Shown: piece by piece, positions 12,895 through 25,109 of the stretch
How the letters are laid out: each line of letters opens with the position of its first letter
Numbering within the stretch: position 1 is the first letter of the stretch
Source: Dillenia suffruticosa
Taxonomy: Eukaryota; Streptophyta; Magnoliopsida; Dilleniales; Dilleniaceae
Reading direction: 5' to 3'
Assembly: GCA_033439265.1 (NCBI GenBank)
Contig: JAVTVX010000031.1
Location: forward strand, 3,953,501 to 4,017,500
DNA: 64,000 nucleotides
Made by a program: the position numbers and the translations under genes
The notes under the pieces: model-generated
Told to the model about the DNA's origin: nothing
Database searches by the model: none
What the model saw: only the letters and a program-made list of their open reading frames with translations

Positions 12895-13470
12895 TTTTTT
12901 GTTGTGGGATAGATTGCATCAAATTCGAGATTCTGAGGTGTTGACGTGCATAGATAGGCGAATTCAGTTATTTCGGTCTTGGCAGATGACATGACATATC
13001 TTTTGAGATCTAGATTGACAAGAATTAGTGACGAGGTTAGCGGTGAGGATCGAGAATGTGGATGAAGCCAAGGGAGAGCACATCCAAGGAAACCGCTACA
13101 TCATGTATTACCATGACCATCTCAGTATCCAGAGGACGTCACAGGACTTCGAGTAGGTATGTAGAGTTTTCGTCTTTCTATATACCTGTGATTGATGATT
13201 TCCCTCAAGTTTTAGCTTCAGGGGCTCCACAGAGGAGAGTTCATCACAATATTCATATAAATGAGAGATCGACACAGATTGAGAGAGATGATGTATGACC
13301 CGTGTATCATGTGTCCCCTCCACTTTTTATTGATGCTAACCACGATGATGTAGAACTCTCTCAGATCATACAAATATATGATCTGGTTTTAGTATCTCAT
13401 GATAATAGTACAGATGTTAGCCCTAATTTAAGTATTAGACAGTATAAGAGGAGAAGAAAACGATGTTAAA
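11506..13470 (+). pseudogene. Plant mobile domain (PMD, aminotransferase-like) gene of the MULE, decayed
   Basis: PMD proteins occur both as plant nuclear factors (the MAIN/MAIL1 group) and as passengers of MULE and gypsy transposons. Here an exon-like block begins after a pyrimidine tract and CAG (to 11505) and reads ILRLQRDHCSSRI. Next come LIERWRQKMHTFHMPHDEFT (about 11740-11800) and an open stretch at 11891-12172 ending in FACLTYLYK. LIFLQIWLWERFPYIAPIRL at about 12211-12270 is the hallmark block of the domain. Stops and frameshifts break it repeatedly, and an (AT)n run at about 12860-12892 interrupts the 3' part. It is on the same strand as the transposase remnant, and the two become adjacent if the gypsy insertion is removed. 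A two-gene MULE is therefore the simplest reading. Confidence 0.78.
12861..12892. repeat. (AT)n microsatellite in the PMD remnant
   Basis: About sixteen AT units stand within the decayed PMD gene, probably in a former intron. Similar AT runs occur in both gypsy LTRs but are separate in origin. Confidence 0.9.
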
Positions 13471-13589
13471 ACTTATGAATTATGTACTTCATATAATTTG
13501 TTACATTAATGAAAGTTATATTCCATTATATGTTGGTTTTGTTATCTATACTTGGTAATATCTAATTCAATTTGTTTGTTACTTTTGTT

Positions 13590-13845
13590 GTGCTATTGAA
13601 AAGTTAAGTTTATGCATTGTTTAGAAGTTTGGATGTAACAATTGGTATAGTTTGAGTGTGACAATTGGGACTTTTGTGTGTTGCTGAAAAATTGAATTTA
13701 TGTATCGTAGAAAAGTTTGGGTGTAACAATTGGTGTAATTTAGATGTGAGAATGCTGTTATTATACTACTGAAAAGTTAAATTTATGTATTATTGAAAAA
13801 TTTGCGTGTGACAATTGATGTAGGTTGGGTTTGAGAATTTAGTGA
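13590..13845 (+). repeat. Imperfect tandem repeat of about 87 bp, three copies
   Basis: Three successive copies share a core of the form CTGAAAAGTT..ATTTATG, a short spacer, AAGTTTGGGTGTAACAATTG and a TGTAGTTTGGGTGTGA-like tail. They start near 13590, 13681 and 13768. They lie just after the PMD remnant and before the hairpin at 13891, where a MULE terminal or subterminal region could be expected. Confidence 0.6.
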
Positions 13846-13890
13846 TGTATGAATGTGAGTATAAGAGAATAGGCAAAGGGGGCTAAAAGT

Positions 13891-13915
13891 ATGTCGCGTT
13901 TCCAAAACGCGACAT
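13891..13915. repeat. Perfect 11-bp inverted repeat with 3-base loop
   Basis: ATGTCGCGTTT, then CCA, then AAACGCGACAT: a perfect GC-rich stem in AT-rich surroundings. It lies downstream of the PMD remnant. It could be a transposon-end hairpin or a terminator-like structure. A matching partner at the far left end would lie outside the window. Confidence 0.8.
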
Positions 13916-16040
13916 TCATGGTTTATCTAACAAATTTTTTTCTTTAGTGTTGTTTTAGAATTTTTTTTTTTTAAATTTGGGGTCGAACTCGTACAAAACT
14001 CCACAATAGACACAAATGTTTAATTGATTCAATAACTTAGTACTGATACCATCGGATAATCGATATAGTAAGACGATATATTAGATCTCTTAACTAAATT
14101 TCATATTTAAATTTTGATAATGGAAAAGAGTACAATGGGAAAGTCGTTTACTAAATAGAGCCCTACAGACGTTTACATTGGATTAGTAAGAATATGATTT
14201 TATATACTGGTAATTGGGAAAAAAAGTAATTTAGTACTGATATCCTTAAACAAACTTTTGAATTCGAGTATTGTGCATGGCAAAAACAAGATGAGAGTTT
14301 TGATTTTTAAGAATTTAACTCGATTTGAATCGGATTTAAAATAATTAACACAGATACCGGTGATTTATTAAAGAAAAAGTCACACTGGACTAGTATTGGC
14401 ACTCATGCCCAACATTCTTTTCTTTTTCTTTTTTTTTATTCCACCACTAGTGTTCAGAACTATACTTTTACTAATTTAGTTCGAGTGTTTATGGGGTTTT
14501 ATCTAGGGAACAACTCTCCCAATATAATTTTTTTTTTCTCAAATTTCAAACTCAATACTTAATTAATAGATAATAGATTTAATGTCTCATCCTATTAGAC
14601 GACCGTCTATTGATGCCTAAACCTCTTTCTCAATTTGAGGATAAACAAAAATCTTATGCAAAGCACAACCATCTTTCTCAACTTAGTTTTACCCTTGTAA
14701 ACATATTATTATTTACAAAACTTAGAATTATATAAAATGTAATACTATACTCTCACTTTCCGATAAAATATGTGTAAAATAATAACAAAAAATTAAAACT
14801 ATGGGCATTTAATAAGTTTATAAATTTTTTTGAAAAATTAATTTATTAATATAGGATTTTTCTTCTTAATCCATGTCATAATGTGCCTAAGCACCGCTTA
14901 TGCTGAGTTGCTCAAGCTTATTGCAATTATTATTATTTTCAAATTTAAGGTTCATAATTTCACATTTTTCTAATGTTTTCAAATTTGATCAACATTAACA
15001 AAAAGATCATTGTTGATATATATATTTGTCTTTGTAGAGATACTTGGTAGTAAAAACTTTTTGCTAAGTGTCTATTTTAAAATCTTGTATTTGAAATTTA
15101 TATTTAAAATTTCATAACTACATATATTTTTACGATTTTAATTATTCTTATCCAATAAAATATGTGTCAATATCTATATATATTTCAATCATTTCTCCGA
15201 CAGTTGTTTTGAGAACAAAACAATCCTAAAGCATTATGAGAGAAACTAGGTGGAGTAAACAGCGCGTGTGCGCCATGTAGAGTTTCAATTCTACATGCCT
15301 ATTGAAAATAATCATAAAAGATTAATCGGAAGAAATTTTATTAAATTTTCAATTTATAAAATACGACAATAACCAATAAGTGAAAATGAGAAACAACAAA
15401 ATTAAATTGAAATAAAAGTCTTAAATCAATCACACTCATTCTCAATCATGCAAATGAAAATTATTTGTAACTCAAATATTCCTAACTCAGGCTATCGAAA
15501 AATACATCACATACAAACCAATAACAAACAAATCTCATAAAGGAGAAAATTGGTGCAAAAAATATGCCAAGCGTCTAGATTGAATAATATATTGTGTCAT
15601 GATATTCTATAAACGTGTAAATTCGTGTGGTCCAAACAGACAAACAAAATGATAAACCACGTAAAATTAGGAATAACAATGATCATAATAAGAGTAGTCA
15701 AAGTTGCTCTAACTAATAGCTATGTTTGGTTGATTTGAGATTGGCTGGGAAATTGCTGATGGTGGTGGAGAAGAAAGCACATGGACGTCGCATGTGCCAA
15801 ATGTTGCATTTGTCTATCCATTATAACATAGCAAAAATGGGTCAAATATAAGTTTTATCTTATCAACATATAAAGAAAATCCTTGAATGCGATTGATTTA
15901 AAAAGAATAAAGAGATCTGCTCTATAGTTACAAGGCATGGGGAAACAAATATCATACAAAAAGTAATTTGAGTAAAGAATTTCAAACAAATGCCTACACC
16001 TTACATTCGACAACTCTGCTTTCTATTTGTTGAACGAACT
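13916..16040. other. AT-rich intergenic stretch, no gene seen
   Basis: I see no coding similarity, LTR or tandem structure here. The sequence is AT-rich with many short homopolymers, for example A/T runs near 13960, 14420 and 14525. It separates the MULE from the BRX-type remnant. Confidence 0.5.
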
Positions 16041-16109
16041 GCTCTATCCTAGTGTTTTCAACTTGACTTTAAAAAAAAACAAAAAAAAAAAGAAAAAAAA
16101 AAGCCCAGT

Positions 16110-17434
16110 CATAGTCTCTTGAATGAACCAAGTTAAGACCGTTGGATTGGGAAGATGGCGATGCCAAGATTCAGAAGGTCGTGCTAATAGCGTCTTGCCA
16201 TTTTCCTTAACCGACGGTTTATTCTCCTCGACAGGCCTTTGAGTGGTTGATGAAGATTGACTTACATGACTGCTTGGAACTGGTGTGTAACTTTTAAGCA
16301 GCATGTCTTTATTGGCCTTCCACCACTCCTCTGCCTGATTCTCATCGAATCTTCTTTTATCGGATAAGCATAAGAGAACACGTAAGACACCGAAATAAAA
16401 CCAACCATGCAAAGATTTTTGTGGATTAATGAAATTAAATAACCTCAATATATTCTCTGGATCGCTCCTATACTTATTGAAAGTTGTACATATTACCGGT
16501 GGAGTATAACCATGTTAATCAAAGAATTACAAAGGTTGTATCAGTAGTAAGACTATAAAACTCCAGCCCAAGAATTTGCATACAATTGGTTAATAGAAGA
16601 TTCAATGCGGCTGATGATTGAAACTCATTCAACGTAGGGGATTAGCACGAAACAGTCAGACTATATTACTTTAAGATGTCATGGAGTATGCAATGATATA
16701 GGAAAAGGAGAATTGGCTTATAACCTTACTAATGTTTTTTTTTTATTATTTTATTATTTTAATGGTAGTGTCAAACGAGCACTAATGACATAGGAAAAAG
16801 TATATCAAATTCCAATATTTTGCCATGATAGATGGCTGATAACACAACTTTACACGCAAATAATGCCTCCCTCCTCCCTCCCTCCCTCTCTCTCACATGA
16901 GGACTATATGAATAGAAAATATGCATATCTTACATGCCTCATACACATGCAAGGATGTATTGGTGAACATACCTGTTTATATGGACATGCAGGCAATGGA
17001 TTGTTTACAGACACACAGATAAACATGCAAGCAGCTCCTGAATTTGACTCGCTTAGAAGATCTTTGTACCATTTTGAAGTAGAATGACAGTTACATAAAC
17101 ACCCAGTTCAAATTGTTCAATAACTTCCTTCTGTCCCACACTCTTGGATGGTGAAGTCTTTGGTGATCTTGAGTTGTTTTCTGTGTTTGTTTCAACTACA
17201 GATTCTCGTCTTTGGCAAAGATGATCCATTATCCTGTGTAGTGGATTCTTTGGACAAGTCTCTAACTCCATTGACCTCCGTACGATCACCCACGGTGTGG
17301 TCTTGCATTGAAGTTCCTTTGGATATTAGAGTTCGATACATATCCTGAAAGGCTTCAATTTTTGCATGCATGGCTTTAAATGTACTACTATCACAGGCTT
17401 CATGAGGCAACTTTTCAATCACTTCTATCAGCTG
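16110..17434 (-). pseudogene. BRX-domain gene 3' fragment (PRAF-like), frameshifted
   Basis: PRAF proteins combine RCC1 repeats, a PH domain, a FYVE finger and a C-terminal BRX domain (the BREVIS RADIX protein-interaction module). Only the end is present. An exon starts after a good acceptor (TTTCAG ending near 17435) and reads LIEVIEKLPHEACDSSTF. A block at about 17150-17055 reads EVIEQFELGVYVTVILLQNG, the first half of a BRX domain. The second half (RRFDENQAEEWWKANKDMLL) is in another exon at about 16360-16290, followed by a Ser/Pro-rich tail and an A/T run. The reading frame shifts between the 17422-17192 block and the 17289-17053 block. A further extra base follows the codon for Phe near 17055, giving an early stop. 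No RCC1, PH or FYVE sequence exists to the right, where the tandem array begins. I call it a truncated pseudogene; assignment to PRAF rather than another BRX protein is less certain. Confidence 0.65.
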
Positions 17435-18049
17435 AAAGACAGAAAAATGAGGACAAGCTACTCGGGATAAGCCACTACTTTACTAAATTACTGACATTAT
17501 AAGACATTTTCGCATCTTGTGAAAAAAATAGCCAAATATGTAAAAGATTTCTTACTCCTTCTTTACACATAGGTCTTTTCATACAAAATGTAGCTAAGCA
17601 TATAGCTAAGCTACAGAACAACAATTTGGACTCCCAGTGAAATGCACCTTTTAATGCAAGGTGATTTCACTCCTTTACCATGGAAATTTCATCACATGTA
17701 AACAATGGTGGAGCTGGGGGTGGCCATCCCCCCAATAATTCATTTAAGAAGTATTCAAATCATATAAGTTAATGCACACGTGATATTTCGAGACATTTTC
17801 GTAATTAAATCATATAAAAAGCCAATAATAAATTTAGAATGTATAATTCAAATTATATGACTAAAATTTAAAAAATTCAACCTGTTATGTGTGAAATAAA
17901 TTTAAAATTGCTTTTGAAAAATCAATAAAATCACTACACTTTAAAATTTCTCAATTCAAAATATTTAGCATTTTTAATATTAATTTTTTAACACTTTAAA
18001 AATAAATAGAAGAGCTACCAATAAGAAATTTACATATTATTACCAATAA
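17435..18049. other. Non-coding stretch before the tandem array
   Basis: Intron-like or intergenic AT-rich sequence lies between the BRX remnant and the first array unit. No exon of the upstream part of a PRAF gene could be recognised. The array begins abruptly at about 18050 with GGCGCCTGATGTGG. Confidence 0.45.
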
Positions 18050-21000
18050 TTGGCGCCTGATGTGGTCCAAAAATGGGAATAAGATTTGTGGCATGAGTTT
18101 GTCGCTCTTCTGCACATCTGGGGGGCTTAGTTCGATGTAAGAAGAAATGACATAAGAAGTTTTTTGAAAAGTTAGCTAGCATGGATGAGCGGATTGAATG
18201 AAATTACCACCAGAGGAAGTTTCATTCCCATTCAAATGAGAGGTGGCGCAGAGTTCTCGAAAGCCATTATTTGTAAAGCCTCTACACAAATGAACGGCTC
18301 TCCGTTTCTTGCGGCAAGCATAAACCAAAACCTCTGTCCCCCAGTCCTCTCAGGTCCTCTTTAACAAATTGTCAAAGTCTTCTCTTTTTCCCATCTTCCT
18401 CCATTAAAGAGGAGGAACACAGAGAAAAACGGGGTCTTTTAGTGCAATCAAGAATATTATTTTTTGAGGTTAGTGGGTTTTTGGATTTATCTTTGTTTTC
18501 CCATTTTTCTTCCCCTGATATTACCCTTTTTTGAGAATTGAATGGGAATTTTCTCTTTGAAACAAATAATACATTGTATACTATTTTACCATTTTATTTT
18601 TACGTTGTCATACTCATCGTATTCTTGTCTATTGTCTGTATGATGTCATAAGCTTTTTGGTTATGCTCCATGTCTCCCACTAAAGGATGTGAGGGCAATG
18701 TTGATAACTCGATTCCAACCATTGAACCCCTTAAGTTTCACATCTACTAACTCAATGTTTGACGGATGGTATATAAATTTAGGAACCTTCCATCTTATCT
18801 GCTTACTTGGAATTCAAGTTCTCTCCAATAAAACCAAAAAAATTTGTTAAGGATGCAAGCACATTTACCATCAGCTAACGTTTGAATCAGAAAAGATATT
18901 GTGTTACTATTTTAGTCCAGCATGTTGGCATGGCAGACAAATTTCTGATCATTAATTTCCTTGTTCGGGGCCTCATCAATTCTAACATATAGCAAGTTGG
19001 TCATTTCTGTGGTTTGGCTCCTAATGTGGTCCAAAAGTGGGAATAAGATTTGTGGTATGAGTTTGTCGCTCTCCTGCACATCTGGGGAGGCTTAGTTTGA
19101 TGTAAGAAGAAATGACATAAGAAGTTTTTGGAAAAGTTAGCTGGCATGGATGAGCGGATTGAATGAAATTACCACCAGAGGAAGATTCATTCCCATTCAA
19201 ATGAGAGGTGGCACAGAGTTCTCGAAAGCCATTATTTGTTAAGCCTCTAAACAAATGAACGGCTCTTCGTTTCTTGCGGCCTACATAAACCAAAACCTCT
19301 ATCCCCCAGTCCTCTCAGGTCCTCTTTAACAAGTTGTCAAAGTCTTCTCTTTTTCCCATCTTTCTCCATTAAAGAGGAGGAACATAGAGAAAAACGGAGT
19401 CTTTTAGCGTAATCAAGAATATTGTTTTTTGAGGTTAGTGGGTTTTTGGATTTATCTTTGTTTTCCCCTTTTTTTTTCACCTGATATTACCCTTTTTTGA
19501 GAATTGAAGGGGCATTTTCTCTTTGAAACAAATGATACATTGTATACTGTTTTACCATTTTATTTTTACGTTGTCATCGTCATCATATTCTTGTCTATTG
19601 TCTGCATGATGCCATAAGCTTTTTGGTTATGCTCAATGTCTCCCACTAAAGGATGTGACGACAATGTTGATAACTCGATTCCAACCATTGAACCCCTTAT
19701 GTTTCACATCTACTAACTCAATGTTTGACGGATGGTATATAAATTTAGGAACCTTCCATCTTATCTGCTTACTTGGAATTCAAGTTCTCTCTAATAGAAC
19801 CAAAAAAATTTGTTAAGGATGCAAGCACATTTACCATCAGCTAACGTTTGAATCAGAAAAGATATTGTGTTAGTATTTTAGTCCAGCATATTGGCATGGC
19901 AGACAAATTTCTAATCATTAATTTCCTTGTCCGGGGTCTCATCAATTCTGATGTATAGCAAGTTGATCCTTTCTGTGGCTTGTGCCTGATGTGGTCCAAA
20001 AATGGGAATAAGATTTGTGGCATGAGTTTGTCGCTCTCCTGCACATCTGGGGGGCTTAGTTTGATGTAAGAAGAAATGACATAAGAAATTTTTAGAAAAG
20101 TTAGCTGGCATGGATGAGCGGATTGAATGAAATTACCACCTTTGGAAGCTTCATTCCCATTCAAATGAGAGGTGGCGCAGAGTTCTCGAAAGCCATTATT
20201 TGTAAAGCTTCTAAACAAATGATGACTCTCCGTTTCTTGCGGCCTGCATAAACCAAAACCTCTGTCCCCCAGTCCTCTCAGGTCCTCTTTAACAAGTTGT
20301 CAAAGTCTTCTCTTTTAACCATCTTCCTCCATTAAAGAGGAGGAACACAGAGAAAAACGGGGTCTTTTAGCACAATCAAGAATATTGTCCTTTGAGGTTA
20401 GTGGGTTTTTGGATTCATTTTTGTTTTCCCCTTTTTCTTCCCCTGATATTACCCTTTTTCGAGAATTGAAGGGGCATTTTCTCTTTGAAACAAATGATAC
20501 ATTGTATACTGTTTTACCATTTTATTTTTACGTTGTCATTCTCATCGTATTCTTGTCTATTGTCTGCATGATGCCATAAGTTTTTTGGTTATGCTCAATG
20601 TGTCTCACTAAAGGATGTAAGGGCAATGTTGATAACTCGATTCCAACCATTGAACCCCTTAAGTTTCACATCTACTAACTCAATGTTTGACGGATGGTAT
20701 ATAAATTTAGGAACCTTCCATCTTATCTACTTGCTTGGAATTCAAGTTCTCTCCCATAGAACCAAAAAACTTTGTTAAGGATGCAAGCATATTTACCATC
20801 AGCTAACGTTTGAATCAGAAAAGATATTGTGTTACTATTTTAGTCCAACATGTTGGCATGGCAGACAAATTTCTGATCATTAATTTCCTTGTCTGGGGTC
20901 TCATCAATTCTAACGTATAGCGAGTTGTCCTTTCTGTGGCTTGGCGTCTGATGTGGTCCAAAAATGGGAATAAGATTTGTGGCATGAGTTTGTCGCTCTC

Positions 21001-24000
21001 CTGCACATCTGGGAGGGCTTAGTTTGATGTAAGAAGAAATGACATAAGAAGTTTTTTGAAAAGTTAGCTGGCATGGATGAGTGGATTGAATGAAATTACC
21101 ACCAGTGGAAGCTTCATTCCCATTCAAATGACAGGTGGCGCAGAGTTCTCAAAAGCCATTATTTGTAAAGCCTCTAAACAAATGAACGACTCTCCATTTC
21201 TTGCGGCCTGCATAAACCAAAACCTTCGTCCCCCAGTCCTCTCAGGTCCTCTTTAACAAGTTGTCAAAGTCTTCTCTTTTTCCCATCTTTCTCCATAAAG
21301 AATAGGAACACAGAGAAAAACGGCTCTTTTAGCGCAATCAAGAATATTGTCTTTTGAGGTTAGTGGGTTTTTGGATTCATCTTTGTTTTCCCTTTTTTTT
21401 TCACCTGATATTATCCTTTTTTGAGAATTGAACGGGCATTTTCTCTTTGAAACAAATGATACATTGTATACTGTTTTACCATTTTATTTTTACGTTGTCA
21501 TCCTCATCATATTCTTGTCTATTGTCTGCATGATGCCATAAGTTTTTTGGTTATGCTCAATGTCTCCAACTAAAGGATGTGAGGACAATGTTGATAACTT
21601 GATTCCAACCATTGAACCCTTTAAGTTTCACGTCTACTAACTCAATGTTTGATAGATGGTATATAAATTTAGAAACCTTCCATCTTATCTGCTTGCTTGG
21701 AATTCAAGTTCTCTCCAATAGAACCAAAAAACTTTGTTAAGGATGCAAGCACATTTACCATCAGCTAACGTTTGAATCAGAAAAGATATTGTGTTTCTAT
21801 TTTAGTCCAGCATGTTGGCATGGCAGACAAATTTCTGATCATTAATTTCCTTGTCCGGGGTCTCATCAATTCTAACGTATAGCAAGTTGGTCCTTTCTGT
21901 GGCTTGGCGTCTGATGTGGTCCACAAATGGGAATAAGATTTGTGGCATGAGTTTGTCGCTCTCCTGCACATCTGGGAGGGCTTAGTTTGATTGTAAGAAG
22001 AAATGATATAAGAAATTTTTGGAAAAGTTAGCTGGCATGGATGAGCGGATTGAATGAAATTACCACCTTTGGAAGCTTCATTCCCATTCAAATGAGAGGT
22101 GGCGCAGATTTCTCGAAAGCTATTATTTGTAAAGCCTCTAAACAAATGATCGGCTCTCTGTTTCTTGCGGTCTGCATAAACCAAAACCTTTGTCCCCTAG
22201 TCCTCTCAGGTCCTCTTTAACAAGTTGTCAAAGTCTTCTCTTTTTCCCATCTTCCTCCATTAAAGAGGAGGAACACAGAGAAAAACGGGGTCTTTTAGCG
22301 CAATCAAGAATATTGTCCTTTGAGGTTAGTGAGTTTTTGGATTCATTTTTGTTTTCCCCTTTTTCTTCCCCTGATATTACCCTCTTTTGAGAATTGAATG
22401 GGCATTTTCTCTTTGAAACAAATGATACATTGTATACTGTTTTACCATTTTATTTTTACGTTGTCATTCTCATCGTATTCTTGTCTATTGTCTGCATGAT
22501 GCCATAAGTGTTTTAGTTATGCTCAATGTGTCTCACTAAAGGATGTGAGGGCAATGTTGATAACTCGATTCCAACCATTGAACCCCTTAAGTTTCACATC
22601 TACTAACTCAATGTTTGACGGATGGTATATAAATTTACGAACCTTCCATCTTATCTGCTTGCTTGGAATTCAAGTTCTCTCCAATAGAACCAAAAAACTT
22701 TGTTAAGGATGCAAGCACATTTACCATCAGTTAACGTTTGAATCAGAAAAGATATTGTATTACTATTTTAGTCCAGCATGTTGGCACGGCAGACAAATTT
22801 CTGATCATTAATTTCCTTGTCCGGGGTCTAATCAATTCTAACGTATAGCAAGTTGGTCCTTTCTGTGGCTTGGCACTTGATGTGGTCCAAAAATGGGAAT
22901 AAGATTTGTGGCATGAGTTTGTCGCTCTCCTGCACATCTGGGGGGGCTTAGTTTGATGTAAGAAGAAATGACATAAGAAGTTTTTAGAAAAGTTAGCTGG
23001 CATGGATGAGCGGATTGAATAAAATTACCACTAGAGGAAGCTTCATTCCCATTCAAATGACAGGTGGCGCAGAGTTCTCGAAATCCATTATTTGTAAACC
23101 CTTTAAACAAATGAACGGCTCTCCGTTTGTTACGGCCTGCATACACCAAAACCTCTGTCCCCCAGTCCTCTCAGGTCCTCTTTAACAAGTTGTCAAAGTC
23201 TTCTCTTTTTCCCATCTTCCTCCATTAAAGAGGAGGAACATAGAGAAAAATGGGGTCTTTTAGCCCAATTAAGAATATTGTCTCTTCAGGTTAGTGGGTT
23301 TTTGGATTCATCTTTGTTTTTCCCTTTTTCTTCCCATGATATTGTCCTTTTTTGAGAATTGAAGGGGCATTTTCTCTTTGAAACAAATGATACATTGTAT
23401 ACTATTTTACCATTTTATTTTTACGTTGTCATTCTCATCGTATTCTTGTCTATTGTCTGTATGATGCCATAAGCTTTTTGGTTATGCTCAGTGTGTCCCA
23501 CTAAAGGATGTGAGGGCAATGTTGATAACTCGATTCCAACCATTGAACCCCTTAAGTTTCACATCTACTAACTCAATGTTTGACGGATGGTATATAAAAT
23601 TAGGAACCTTCCATCTTATCTGCTTGCTTGGAATTCAAGTTCTCTCCAATAGAACCAAAAAAATTTGTTAAAAATGCAAGCACATTTACCATCAGCTAAC
23701 GTTTGAATCAGAAAAAATATTATGTTACTATTTTAGTCTAGCATGTTGACATGGCAAACAAATTTCTGATTATTAATTTCCTTGTCCGGGGTCTCATCAA
23801 TTCTAACTTATAGCAAGTTGGTCATTTCTGTGGCTTGGCGCCTGATGTGGTCCAAAAATGGGAATAAGATTTGTGGCATGAGTTTGTCGCTCTCCTGCAC
23901 ATCTGGGGGGGCTTAGTTTGATGTAAGAAGAAATGACATAAGAAGTTTTTGAAAAAGTTAGTTGGCATGGATGAGCAGATTGAATTAAATTACCACCAGA

Positions 24001-24950
24001 GGAAGCTGCATTCCCATTCAAATGAGAGGTGGCGCAAAATTCTCGAAAGCCATTATGTGTAAAGCCTCTAACCAAATGAACGGCTCTCCGTTTCTTGCGG
24101 CCTGCATAAACCAAAACCTCTGTCCCCCAGTCCTCTCAGGTCTTCTTTAACAAGTTGTCAAAGTCTTATCTTTTTCCCGTCTTCCTCCATTAAAGAGGAG
24201 GAACACAGAGAAAAACGGGATCTTTTAGCGCAATCAAGAATATTGTCTTTTGAGGTTAGTGGGTTTTCGGATTCATCTTTGTTTCCCATTTTTCTTCCCC
24301 TGATATTACCCTTTTTTGAGAATTTAATGGGCATTTTCTCTTTGAAATAAATGATACATTGTATACTGTTTTACCATTTTATTTTTACGTTGTCATCCTC
24401 ATCATATTCTTGTGTATTGTCTGCATGATGCCATAAGATTTTTGGTTATGCTCAATGTGTCACACTAAAGGAAGTGAGGGCAATGTTGATAACTCGATTC
24501 CAACCATTGAACCCCTTAAGTTTCACATCTACTAACTCAATGTTTGACGGATGGTATATAAATTTAGGAACCTTCCATCTTATCTGCTTGCTTGGAATTC
24601 AAGTTCTCTCCAATAGAACAAAAAAACTTTGTTAAGAATGCAAGCACATTTACCATCAGCTAACGTTTGAATCAGAAAAGAAATTGTGTTACTATTTTAG
24701 TCCAGCATGTTGGCATGGCAAACAAATTTCTGATCATTAATTTCCTTGTCCGGGGTCTCATCAATTCTAACGTATAGCAAGTTGGTCCTATCTGTGGCTT
24801 GACACCTGATGTGGTCCAAAAGTGGGAATAAGATTTGTGGCATGAGTTTGTCGCTCTCCTGCACATTTGGGGGGGCTTTGTTTGATGTAAGAAGAAATGA
24901 CATAAGAAGTTTTTGGAAAAATTAGCTGGCTTGGATGAGCAGATTGATCA
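18050..24950. repeat. Tandem array, about 7.2 copies of a ~964-bp unit
   Basis: The word TGTGGTCC in the same context recurs at 18061, 19025, 19990, 20952, 21915, 22881, 23846 and 24810, giving periods of 962-966 bp. Copies are head to tail and closely similar throughout. The last copy stops after about 150 bp near 24950. Each unit has a TATA-like TATATAAAT (first at about 18770) about 35 bases before a CT-rich stretch. On the minus strand each holds a reading frame of about 60-135 codons starting MVYAGRKKRRAVHL or similar, but frameshifts differ between copies, so it does not look like a conserved protein. It is not recognisable as rDNA, a centromeric satellite or a known transposon. Units 2 and 4, units 3 and 5, and units 4 and 6 share private variants, which suggests spread in pairs. 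Confidence 0.92.
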
Positions 24951-25109
24951 GGTGACTGGCCCTTCCGCATGACAACATGAATCTTTGAAGACAAGTGTTT
25001 TTAGTAGTATGCAAATTGCACTTTTTCTTTTTTTCTGGTAAGGAAATTTGTTTAAGTTTGTATTTTGGATTTTGGTGCTTGATTGCGAACAAAACCTGGC
25101 TTTGAATGT

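Noticed and set aside
18050..24950. CRISPR-like array or ribosomal spacer array
   Set aside because: Units are 964 bp with no short repeat/spacer pattern, the context is plant nuclear, and no rRNA sequence is visible in the unit.
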